Source: a bacterium
GTDB taxonomy: Bacteria > Verrucomicrobiota > Kiritimatiellia > RFP12 > UBA1067
Assembly (NCBI GenBank): GCA_030537465.1
Contig: JAUNMP010000031.1
Coordinates: 1-33,975, forward strand
Reading direction: 5' to 3'
Length of the DNA: 33,975 nucleotides
Positions 24,301 to 30,639 of the stretch are shown here, in pieces (positions within the stretch are counted from its first letter, which is position 1; every line of letters starts with the position of its first letter). Both the position numbers and the translations under genes were made by a program. The notes under the pieces were generated by a model. The model saw only the letters and a list, made by a program, of their open reading frames with translations. It was not told where the DNA came from and did not search any database.

Positions 24301-24318
24301 CGGATCGAGAGCCGTTGA
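21313..24318 (+). CDS. Secreted two-enzyme protein: GH2 hydrolase fused to a sialidase-type beta-propeller
   Basis: The product is 1001 aa. A signal peptide (MFDLHASIVLCGVLVSSLLP) is followed by a complete GH2 unit. This comprises the sugar-binding jelly roll (TSLNGQWDY, PYPIESPLSGV, EEQIWYRRTFS, VFVNGVEA), an Ig-like domain and the TIM barrel with IRKHIKIEPRAFYAHCD, WIPFNEGWGQ (Glu446, acid/base) and FLGEFGGMG (Glu530, candidate nucleophile). From residue ~640 a second domain contains Asp-box repeats of sialidase/BNR propellers: SSDKGRNW (~690), SDDNGRTW (~764) and SLDGGDTW (~830). It may be a GH33, GH93 or related exo-enzyme, or a non-catalytic propeller. The fusion implies two linked steps on one glycan. 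The ATG at 21313 is chosen over TTG at 21292 because the latter lies upstream of the apparent -10 box and adds residues before the signal peptide. Confidence 0.87.
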   Translation: MFDLHASIVLCGVLVSSLLPTVAARQMEVVCTNALTTSWGRSVTPENAWREYPRPQLVRTNWTSLNGQWDYAVTSVTVDEPKAWEGKIVVPYPIESPLSGVRRRVTPEEQIWYRRTFSARPRPGHRTILNFERVDFRASVFVNGVEAMDVPHEGGNVPFSCDVTDLLKPGENELKVLVWDPTDAHIGGTGKQVLELWTCFFGASSGIVGGVWLEEVPETYLADYWVKTDVDSGTVAIEPEVRGRIRDAEVRVEVFFKNKSQAVATIPAGESATLKLPAPVRLWSCDEPNLYDFDLKVLADGQEDRVRGYFGMRKVETKLDAKGIRRVAVNGAFTYLLATLDQGWWPDGLLTPPSESACRFDVDFHKKAGFNAIRKHIKIEPRAFYAHCDRIGVMVLQDVPSFGADRRQGDLSHSNVRYGFFRRELKDCVDHLRNHPSIVMWIPFNEGWGQPSADKTRHANKWLRRYDPSRLINGPSGWNDYEGGFVQPYTKWAYADVADETVYTDCIDLHHYPDARMHPANGRRVSFLGEFGGMGVSLEGHVQDPKGKPRRLRPVADPNWRREQQARYADLMKPLPDLIRAGLGGSVYTEAIDQFWELGGFVTFDREIVKLDYAFLRGIHQEVLDAAREAATTPPPTPVSGPLVVWETSPALDRGEWPRLKVLDDGRYVFSYSRTPREGAAVFDCVVRYSSDKGRNWTSAQMVIPHFERPDGRGGTMAYSICNPELTQLPADHPTHPNRLIVAANLRPKKGTPKCPSSVGFTVSDDNGRTWNAVKPLLPVAGDSAVKGGRSCWEAFVQALPDGALHLFYSDIVPNGGRRSERTVSRFVSLDGGDTWKGPEVVLLRPGSWAGVPSSIVFEDRLYLAHEERVEGGAHPVISMMKGAAVPLSFEPFAASLAKNVTGGAPYLIQTERYFVLSAQVAEVVSGKDSLARTQMHVWVMPKNQVGATGELNSFVRVENPLGAASPMYWNGLAPLGGDEIMATCQRGADLFLVRGRIESR

Positions 24319-24354
24319 AAGGTGGAGATGCATGTTGAAGACTAGGAGGAAGAG

Positions 24355-25230
24355 ATGCTGAAGCTGTTGATGTTGATTGTGGTTTCCGCGTGCGTCGGCC
24401 TGTGCGTAGCGGCGGAAAAATTGGTCCTCTGCTGGGGGGACAGTGTGACGGAAGGCATGGCGATGCCGCGGGACAAGGCGTACCCAGCCCAGCTGCAGAA
24501 GCTGCTGGGGTCGGGTTACCGCGTGCTGAATGGCGGAGATGGAGGCGAAGACACCGTGACGATCATGGCACGCCAGGGGGCGGTGTCGTTGGCGACGACA
24601 GCCGCTATCAGATTCCCGGCGGGAGTGAAGCGCATCGAGCTCGGCTCCCACGAGGACAATGGCTTCCATACGTCCGACGGTAGGCGGATCAAGCTGACTT
24701 CCGCATTGGGGCGCGAAATGCCCGTCAATCCAGTCCGCATCGGCGACGGAGCCTATTCGCTTTCCTTCACCGACTTCCGTTGGAACACGCCGACGAACAA
24801 GATCATGTACAGACTCTGGTTGACACGGACGGCGAATCCCGGAGCCGAGTTGACGATTCCCGCGGGGGAGCCGGTTTCGTTCGCCTCCTCCGCCCGGGTT
24901 CCGAAGGCCTCCTGCGAGATTTTCTTCATGGGTGCCAATGGAGGATGGGACGGCAATGTCGAGACGCTTGTCGCCCAGCATCGTGCGATGGTCTCAAGAA
25001 GGGGCGAGACGGCACCATACCTTGTGATCCTTCCCTATTGGCAGGGATTCAAGGCGGAGTTCAAGGAGACGATCCGAAAGGCCTTCGGGCCGCACGTCGT
25101 CGAGTTCCCCGTGGCGGACGAGCTCTGCTATAAGAACCATCTCAATGTGCATCTGAACGAGAAGGGCTACGAGCTGCTCGCCAAACTCCTTCACGCCCGC
25201 GGCGTGGAGCTGGGGTACTGGGGGCGTTGA
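24355..25230 (+). CDS. Secreted SGNH/GDSL-type esterase with an internal insertion
   Basis: The product is 291 aa. It has a signal peptide (MLKLLMLIVVSACVGLCVAA) and a strong AGGAGGA site before the ATG. Block I is LCWGDSVTEGM with nucleophile Ser30, NGGDGGEDT resembles block II, GANGGWDG (block III) supplies the oxyanion Gly/Asn, and VHLNEKGYELL (block V) carries His266. The usual Asp three residues before the His reads Leu here (HLNVH). About 100 residues (~65-180) separate block II from block III and are beta-rich, so an extra domain is inserted. Such enzymes remove acetyl or other acyl groups from glycans. The position between GH2-sialidase and WbsX/GH99-like genes fits deacylation of the same polysaccharide. 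The triad change leaves activity open. Confidence 0.8.
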   Translation: MLKLLMLIVVSACVGLCVAAEKLVLCWGDSVTEGMAMPRDKAYPAQLQKLLGSGYRVLNGGDGGEDTVTIMARQGAVSLATTAAIRFPAGVKRIELGSHEDNGFHTSDGRRIKLTSALGREMPVNPVRIGDGAYSLSFTDFRWNTPTNKIMYRLWLTRTANPGAELTIPAGEPVSFASSARVPKASCEIFFMGANGGWDGNVETLVAQHRAMVSRRGETAPYLVILPYWQGFKAEFKETIRKAFGPHVVEFPVADELCYKNHLNVHLNEKGYELLAKLLHARGVELGYWGR

Positions 25231-25250
25231 AGGACGAAAGGGAAATCGGC

Positions 25251-25448
25251 ATGTTCGAATCTGATGGTGATGTGTTTGAGGCCAGAGAAAAGTGGCATCG
25301 AGCCGTGGAGGAGTACAAGAAGGCCTTCCCGCAGGCGGAGGAGCCCTGGTGGGTCGATGATCCGCTCGTGATTCTGCAGCAGGTGGCGAAAGGCCGGCCT
25401 TTCGATGGGCCTGGAGATTGCAGGCCCGTGTGGAACGGTGTGAACTGA
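25251..25448 (+). CDS. Small hypothetical protein
   Basis: A 65-aa ORF starting MFESDGDVFEAREKWHRAVE, with AAAGGGAAA upstream of the ATG at 25251. A TTG start at 25227 overlapping the previous stop is also possible. The product is acidic and amphipathic at the N-terminus, Trp/Pro-rich in the middle (PWWVDDP) and has no signal peptide. It matches no family I know. It fills the only sizeable gap between two operon genes and is in the same direction, which favours a real gene. Short length keeps confidence low. Confidence 0.35.
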   Translation: MFESDGDVFEAREKWHRAVEEYKKAFPQAEEPWWVDDPLVILQQVAKGRPFDGPGDCRPVWNGVN

Positions 25449-25478
25449 ATCGATTATCCAAAGGAAAGGATCAATGAA

Positions 25479-26645
25479 ATGAGAGCAAAGGCATTTGGTC
25501 TTCTGATGCTGGTGGCCGCGAGCGCATTCGCGGGCAAGTACGATGTCGCGGCCTTCGTGTGGCCGGCCTACCATCCCGAGCCGCGGTGGCGCGAACTTGG
25601 CATCTTCGCGGATGGGAAGGGCGAATGGCAGAGCCTTTACGAGGCAGAGAAGCGCAAGGACGGCGACATCTGGGGCGTGAAGCCGCTTTGGGGCTATACG
25701 GACGAGTCGAACCCGGTCGACGTGGCGCACAAGATCGACGCGGCGGTTTCCTCGGGTGTCAATGTTTTCATCTACGATTGGTACTGGTATGGTGGGCGTC
25801 CCTTCCTGCAGGGCGCGCTCGAGAACGGCTTCCTCAAGGCGAAGAACAACGAGCGGATGAAGTTCTACATCATGTGGGCGAACCACAACGTGACGGGGCT
25901 CTGGAACAACAAGATGAGCTTCGCGAACGGGAAGCGCAACGTGATCTGGCCGGCGAAGGTGAGCGAGGCGGATTACCGCAAGATCGTCGCCCACTGGATC
26001 AACACCTACTTCTGCCGTCCGAACTACTACAAGATCGACGGCAAGCCGGTGTTCATGCTCTATCTCCTCAACCAGTTCATCCAGTGGGAAGGCGAGGGAG
26101 TCGCGAAGGCGCGTCTCCAGTACCTGCGCGACGAGGTGAAGAAGGCCGGCTTCCCTGGACTTCACCTTCAGGTCTGCGGCGACCGTGGGGTCGACTGCTC
26201 CCAATATGGGGTTGACTCGACGTCGGTCTACAACTGGGGGGCCTTCGGCTGGGAGGGCGAGTTCGTGAAGAAACGTGGCTTTGAGCCCGAATTCGCACAG
26301 GTCGGCGAGTTCGTGATGTCCAAGCTCGCGGAACAGAAGGAGAAGGCGAACAAGCTCGGCATGACGTACTTCCCGAACCTCTCCGTCGGCTGGGACACGA
26401 ATGCACGTCTCGTGAAGGAGGATGCGCGACCGATCATCCGCAATTCGAATCCGCGCGACTTCGAGATCTATGCCCGCAAACTCCGTGACTGGGCGGACGC
26501 GAACATCCCCGAAGGCATGCCGAAGCTGATCACGGTCAATTCCTGGAATGAATGGACCGAAGGCGGGTATCTGGAACCTGATTCGATTTTCGGATACGGT
26601 TATCTCGACGCGCTTCGCAAGGTGTTCGTTGAGGAAGCCCGCTGA
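25479..26645 (+). CDS. Secreted WbsX/GH99-like glycan enzyme
   Basis: A 388-aa exported protein (signal peptide MRAKAFGLLMLVAASAFAG). The barrel is typical of the WbsX family (PF14307), related to GH99 endo-mannosidase/mannanase: VAAFVWPAYHPEPRW at the start, GVNVFIYDWYWYGGRPF, RMKFYIMWANHNVTG, YKIDGKPVFMLYLL, and TVNSWNEWTEGGYLEPD at the end with Glu358 and Glu362 as candidate catalytic acids. WbsX was first named a glycosyltransferase from an O-antigen locus, but the exported copies in glycan-degrading bacteria are more likely hydrolases. The ATG at 25479 follows AAGGAAAGGA. Together with the SGNH esterase and GH127 it suggests attack on an acylated, arabinose- or mannose-containing polymer. 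Confidence 0.83.
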   Translation: MRAKAFGLLMLVAASAFAGKYDVAAFVWPAYHPEPRWRELGIFADGKGEWQSLYEAEKRKDGDIWGVKPLWGYTDESNPVDVAHKIDAAVSSGVNVFIYDWYWYGGRPFLQGALENGFLKAKNNERMKFYIMWANHNVTGLWNNKMSFANGKRNVIWPAKVSEADYRKIVAHWINTYFCRPNYYKIDGKPVFMLYLLNQFIQWEGEGVAKARLQYLRDEVKKAGFPGLHLQVCGDRGVDCSQYGVDSTSVYNWGAFGWEGEFVKKRGFEPEFAQVGEFVMSKLAEQKEKANKLGMTYFPNLSVGWDTNARLVKEDARPIIRNSNPRDFEIYARKLRDWADANIPEGMPKLITVNSWNEWTEGGYLEPDSIFGYGYLDALRKVFVEEAR

Positions 26646-26656
26646 AAGCACGTTTT

Positions 26657-26665
26657 TGCTATAAT
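26657..26665 (+). promoter_or_regulatory. Extended -10 promoter with perfect TATAAT and leaderless geometry
   Basis: TGC precedes TATAAT (26660-26665). The ATG at 26673 follows after 7 nt, with no Shine-Dalgarno sequence. No -35 box at standard spacing. It starts the GH127-led gene group. Confidence 0.65.
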
Positions 26666-26672
26666 CATGTTC

Positions 26673-28616
26673 ATGAAAATTAACAAGATTCTGCTGTGCG
26701 TCGCCGTTCTTGGGGCAATGGGGACGGTTGACGCCGCCGTGCCGTTCATGGCGCCGAACGCAATGGAGACACCCGCGCTGCGCGATGTGCGCCTGAAGGG
26801 CCCTGCCGCCGACAAGATGAACGCCTTCTTCCGGGCACGCATGCTGAGCGCCTTCGCCCAGAAGGAGATCTTCGGCGAGGCGCGCCAGGCCTTTGAGACG
26901 CGCGATGACGACATCAAGGGGCATGGCGGACTCTGGCGTGGCGAGTTCTGGGGCAAGCTGATGCTTGGTACGGCGCGCGCCGCCGACTACCTGCAGGATC
27001 CCGCGCTCCTCGCGTTCGTTCGCGAGGAATGCCATCGTCTGATGAAGCTGCAGGACAAGGATGGCTATCTCGGATCCTATACCGACCGCGAACTCATCTC
27101 CATCACCGATCCCGATGCAACGCGCAAGACCTACGGCTGGTATCCGTGCTGGAACCTCTGGAACCGCAAGTACGCGATCTGGGGCATGCTGATGGCATAC
27201 AAGGCGACGGGGGACAAGGAGATTCTCGCGTCCGTCGAGCGCCAGATGGACCAGTGGATCGAGATGCTCCATCGCCGCGGTCTGAAGCTCTATGACACCG
27301 GCACGCTTCAGATGCATGGTCTGCCGTCGATGTCCATTCTCAAGCCGCTCCTGATGCTCTACACCGAGACGGGCAAGAAGGCCTACCTCGACTACGCGAT
27401 GGAGATGCTGCCGGACTGGGACCGAGACGACGGGGCCTGTCCGAATTTCTTCCGCAATGCCAGCAATGGCAAGGATCTTGCGACCTGGTATCCGGAACCC
27501 TACCAGTGGGGCAAGTGCTATGAGATGATGAGCTGCCTGGACGGTCTGCTCGAACTCCATCGCGTGACGGGCGACGCGCGTGCCCTCAAGACGATCCAGC
27601 TCATCCGTGACAATCTTGCCGCCTCCGAGGCGAATCCCTTCGGTGGCGTCGGCTTCGGGGACAAGTTCCTCGGGGCGGCGAAGCAGCTGAATGCGCTTTC
27701 GGAGGTCTGCGATGCCATCCATTGGATTCGTCTCAACCTCGATCTGTTCGAGATCACAGGCGACGACAAGTACATGGACAGCGTGGAGACGGCCTACCTC
27801 AACAACTTTCTCCCGGGCGTCTTCCGCCGGGGCGACTACGGCGCGTTCTTCGTCCGCGGCTCCTGCCGCCACGAGAACCAGTTCCAGTGCGGCTTCGCCT
27901 ACAACCACTGCTGCGTGAACAACGTGCCGCGGTCCTGGATGGACGTTGCGGAAGGAACGGTGACGCGCGACCGGGCGGGCGTCTTTCACGTGAATCTGTA
28001 TCAGGACGCCGTGGTGACGCTGGGGGGGACGAAGATCGAGATCTCCGGAAACTACCCCGTTGGCAATGTCGTCACCGTCAAGGCGCCGAAGGTGGCGAAG
28101 CTCAAGTTCCGCAAGCCGGGCTGGTGCGCCAAGATGGATGTCGCGCAGTCCGCGGATGGTGTCTACACGTTGACCTTCGACATGCCCGCGCGGCTTGTCG
28201 AGCGCGACCTGCCCAATGACCCGGCGGCGACGCCGACTGAAGGACAGGCCCTCTGGATGTACAACCGCTATGCCGACAACCATCCGCGGGAAGGTGGCCG
28301 CGACGTGCTGAAGCACTATCGCAAGACCCCTGCGGCGACGCTCTGGCGCGGTCCGCTGCTGCTCGCCAAGGCGAAGCGCGTGGGCGATGTCGAGGCAGAT
28401 ATCTTTGCGCCGGATTCCATCAACCTCAAGGGGTACACTCCAGTCCTGAAACCAGTGTCCGCCGAGGCGGCTGCCCAGATGGGTGTCTGGGGCGCCTGGA
28501 ACCTTGAACTTGTCAAACCTGGTACGGACTCGGTCCGGGTCAAGGTGTGCGACTTCATGAGCGCAGGCGACGATCCGCGTGGTTCTGGCGCGAATGCGTT
28601 CTCGATCTGGTTCTGA
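26673..28616 (+). CDS. Secreted GH127-type beta-L-arabinofuranosidase
   Basis: A 647-aa exported protein (signal peptide MKINKILLCVAVLGAMGTVDA). The (alpha/alpha)6 barrel of the PF07944/GH127 family includes LRDVRLKGP, FRARMLSAFAQ and HGGLWRGEFWGKLMLGTARA. GH127 members characterised in Bifidobacterium use a Zn-bound cysteine nucleophile with Glu-x-Cys and Cys-Cys ligands. Here these appear as SEVCD (Glu344, Cys346) and NHCCVNN (Cys413, Cys414), so the catalytic site looks intact. C-terminal beta-domains follow (KLKFRKPGWCAKMDV, LLLAKAKRVGDVEADIF). Expected activity is release of beta-linked L-arabinofuranose; sister families (GH121, GH146) have related specificity. The start at 26673 fits the promoter geometry; 26667 is an in-frame alternative. 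Confidence 0.88.
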   Translation: MKINKILLCVAVLGAMGTVDAAVPFMAPNAMETPALRDVRLKGPAADKMNAFFRARMLSAFAQKEIFGEARQAFETRDDDIKGHGGLWRGEFWGKLMLGTARAADYLQDPALLAFVREECHRLMKLQDKDGYLGSYTDRELISITDPDATRKTYGWYPCWNLWNRKYAIWGMLMAYKATGDKEILASVERQMDQWIEMLHRRGLKLYDTGTLQMHGLPSMSILKPLLMLYTETGKKAYLDYAMEMLPDWDRDDGACPNFFRNASNGKDLATWYPEPYQWGKCYEMMSCLDGLLELHRVTGDARALKTIQLIRDNLAASEANPFGGVGFGDKFLGAAKQLNALSEVCDAIHWIRLNLDLFEITGDDKYMDSVETAYLNNFLPGVFRRGDYGAFFVRGSCRHENQFQCGFAYNHCCVNNVPRSWMDVAEGTVTRDRAGVFHVNLYQDAVVTLGGTKIEISGNYPVGNVVTVKAPKVAKLKFRKPGWCAKMDVAQSADGVYTLTFDMPARLVERDLPNDPAATPTEGQALWMYNRYADNHPREGGRDVLKHYRKTPAATLWRGPLLLAKAKRVGDVEADIFAPDSINLKGYTPVLKPVSAEAAAQMGVWGAWNLELVKPGTDSVRVKVCDFMSAGDDPRGSGANAFSIWF

Positions 28617-28648
28617 TCGGCATCAACACACAAGGAAGGAAATCTGAC

Positions 28649-30619
28649 ATGAAAAGGCTTTTGATTGCCGCGGCTGCGGCCGTGACCGCGTGTGGTGCGT
28701 TCGCGGAACCCGCCGCAGACTATGCGACGCGGGACATCTTCACGGACGGCGAGTTCTTCGTCGGCTGCAACTACTGGGCGAAGAACGCCGGCATGTACAT
28801 GTGGAGCCAGTGGGCACCGGACGTGGTCGAGCGTGAGCTCGCCGAACTCTCGAAGCACGGCGTGCGCGTGATGCGCGTCTTTCCGCTCTGGTCGGACTTC
28901 CAGCCCCTCACGGGCGACTGCTACGCGGGCGGAAACTATCGTTCCTTCCTGCAGAACAACAAGCCGCTCCAGAATTCCGCCGGAGTGGACGAGGAGATGC
29001 TGAAGCGCTTCCGCTTCTTCTGCGACGTCGCCCAGAAGAACGACATCAAGCTCATCGTCGGCATCGTGACGGGCTGGATGAGCGGACGCCAGTTCGTGCC
29101 GGCCGTCTTCGAGGAGAAGAACGTGCTCTCCGACCCGAAGGCCGTGATGTGGCAGACGCGCTTCGTGAAGTACTTCGTCAAGAATCTGAAGGACCATCCG
29201 GCGATTGCCGCGTGGGACTACGGCAACGAGTGCAACTGCATGGGCGCCAACGATCAGGCGATGTTCTACAACTGGATGGAGCACATCGGTTCTGCGATTC
29301 GCCTGCAGGACCCGACGCGTCCTGTTGTCTCGGGCATGCACAGCCTCTCGACGTGCGAGACGGCGAATGCGCCGATCCGCTTGAACGCCGAGATTTCGGA
29401 TATCCTCTGCACGCATCCCTACGCGCTCTACGTGCCGGGCTGCGGCAAGGAGCCGTTCAACACGATGCGCGTCGAACTGCATCCCACGGCGGAGTCGCTC
29501 CTCTACCGCGATCTCGGTGGAAAGCCGTGCTTCGTGGAGGAGGTCGGCAATCTCGGAACGGAGTACGCGAGCGACGCGCGCTCGGCTTCCGGCATGCGTG
29601 CGACGATGTTCAGCGCCTGGGCGAACGACCTCAAGGGCTGCCTCTGGTGGTGCAACTCCGACCAGGAGGTCCTTGACTTCCCGCCCTATTCGCTCACGGC
29701 GTGCGAACGGGAGCTCGGTCTGCTGCGGCAGGACTATTCGCCGAAGCCGATTATGCTGGAGATGAAGAAATTCCAGGACTTCCGCGCGACGCTGCCGTTC
29801 AGGAAGCTGCCCGCCCGCAGGCCGAACTGCGTGATCGTTGTTCCCGAGAAGGAGGCTGGCTGGTTGGCCGGGTTCGGCAACTACCTGCTAGCCCGTCAGG
29901 CGGGGCTCGATCCGGTCTTCGCCGGCGCCGAGAACCAGTCGCTCCCGGATAGTTCGCTCTACATCGTCTCGTCCGTGGGCGGAGACAAGGGCTACTCCTA
30001 TCCCGCGCAGAAGAAGTTCTTCGGGAAGGCGAAGGAGGGCGCCACGGTCGTGGTGGTGATGGGGGGCAATGCGCGCTACACGCACTTCCGCGAGCAGACG
30101 GGCGTCGAAGTGGACTATGGCTGCCGCACGGAGATCAACCGCAGCTTCACGTTCAACGGACGCGCGATGTCATGCTACGACTCGTTCACCACGAAGCTGA
30201 TCGCCCGCGAGTGCGAAGTGCTCGCGAAGGCATCCGACGGAGAGCCGGTGTTCACGAAGTTCAAGTACGGAAGGGGCACGGTAATCGTGGTGAACAGCCC
30301 GATCGACACGGCGTCCATTGGCCGCACGGACTGCTTCACGGGTGCGAATCCCACGCCGTTCTACCTGTTCTACCGTACGGCGGCGCAGGTTGCCGGCATC
30401 AAGACCGTTGTCGAGAAGGGCGAGAGTCCGTACGTGTGCTTCACCGAGCACCCGGCTGCCGACGGCTCAACGATCGTGGTCGGCGTCAACTTCGAGCCGC
30501 GGGAGCAGAAGTGTCCGGTCAAGATCAACGGTACGCTCGGTCGCGTGTGGCGCGGCGACGTGAAGGCCGACGCCGTGACGCTCGGTCCGAACGAGGCGGC
30601 CGTCTTCGAGGTCAAGTGA
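28649..30619 (+). CDS. Secreted clan GH-A glycoside hydrolase (GH5/GH42-like)
   Basis: A 656-aa exported protein (signal peptide MKRLLIAAAAAVTACGAFAE) with AAGGAAGGAAA before the ATG. The TIM barrel starts with FFVGCNYWAKNAGMYMW and continues with GVRVMRVFPLWSDFQP and IKLIVGIVTGWMSG. AAWDYGNECNC gives Glu194 as the acid/base and CFVEEVGN gives Glu297 or Glu298 as nucleophile. Residues ~395-530 resemble a flavodoxin-like or GATase-type domain (CVIVVPEKEAGW, YIVSSVGGD, ATVVVVMGGN), as in GH42 and some GH5 relatives. A beta-domain ends the chain. It differs from the two upstream clan GH-A proteins in its motifs, so this is not a tandem duplication. Specificity unknown. The next gene starts 20 nt downstream. 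Confidence 0.82.
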   Translation: MKRLLIAAAAAVTACGAFAEPAADYATRDIFTDGEFFVGCNYWAKNAGMYMWSQWAPDVVERELAELSKHGVRVMRVFPLWSDFQPLTGDCYAGGNYRSFLQNNKPLQNSAGVDEEMLKRFRFFCDVAQKNDIKLIVGIVTGWMSGRQFVPAVFEEKNVLSDPKAVMWQTRFVKYFVKNLKDHPAIAAWDYGNECNCMGANDQAMFYNWMEHIGSAIRLQDPTRPVVSGMHSLSTCETANAPIRLNAEISDILCTHPYALYVPGCGKEPFNTMRVELHPTAESLLYRDLGGKPCFVEEVGNLGTEYASDARSASGMRATMFSAWANDLKGCLWWCNSDQEVLDFPPYSLTACERELGLLRQDYSPKPIMLEMKKFQDFRATLPFRKLPARRPNCVIVVPEKEAGWLAGFGNYLLARQAGLDPVFAGAENQSLPDSSLYIVSSVGGDKGYSYPAQKKFFGKAKEGATVVVVMGGNARYTHFREQTGVEVDYGCRTEINRSFTFNGRAMSCYDSFTTKLIARECEVLAKASDGEPVFTKFKYGRGTVIVVNSPIDTASIGRTDCFTGANPTPFYLFYRTAAQVAGIKTVVEKGESPYVCFTEHPAADGSTIVVGVNFEPREQKCPVKINGTLGRVWRGDVKADAVTLGPNEAAVFEVK

Positions 30620-30639
30620 TTCCCAGGAGCAGTATTCGC

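Noticed and set aside
24328..24345. Five-codon ORF (ATG CAT GTT GAA GAC TAG) after GGTGGAG as a leader peptide for the SGNH gene.
   Set aside because: Too short, with no attenuator-like structure or codon bias to support it.
25191..28316. Very long minus-strand open frame (over 1000 codons) opposite the WbsX-like and GH127 genes.
   Set aside because: It is Arg/His/Leu/Val-rich shadow coding caused by high GC in third positions; plus-strand genes have clear signal peptides and catalytic motifs.
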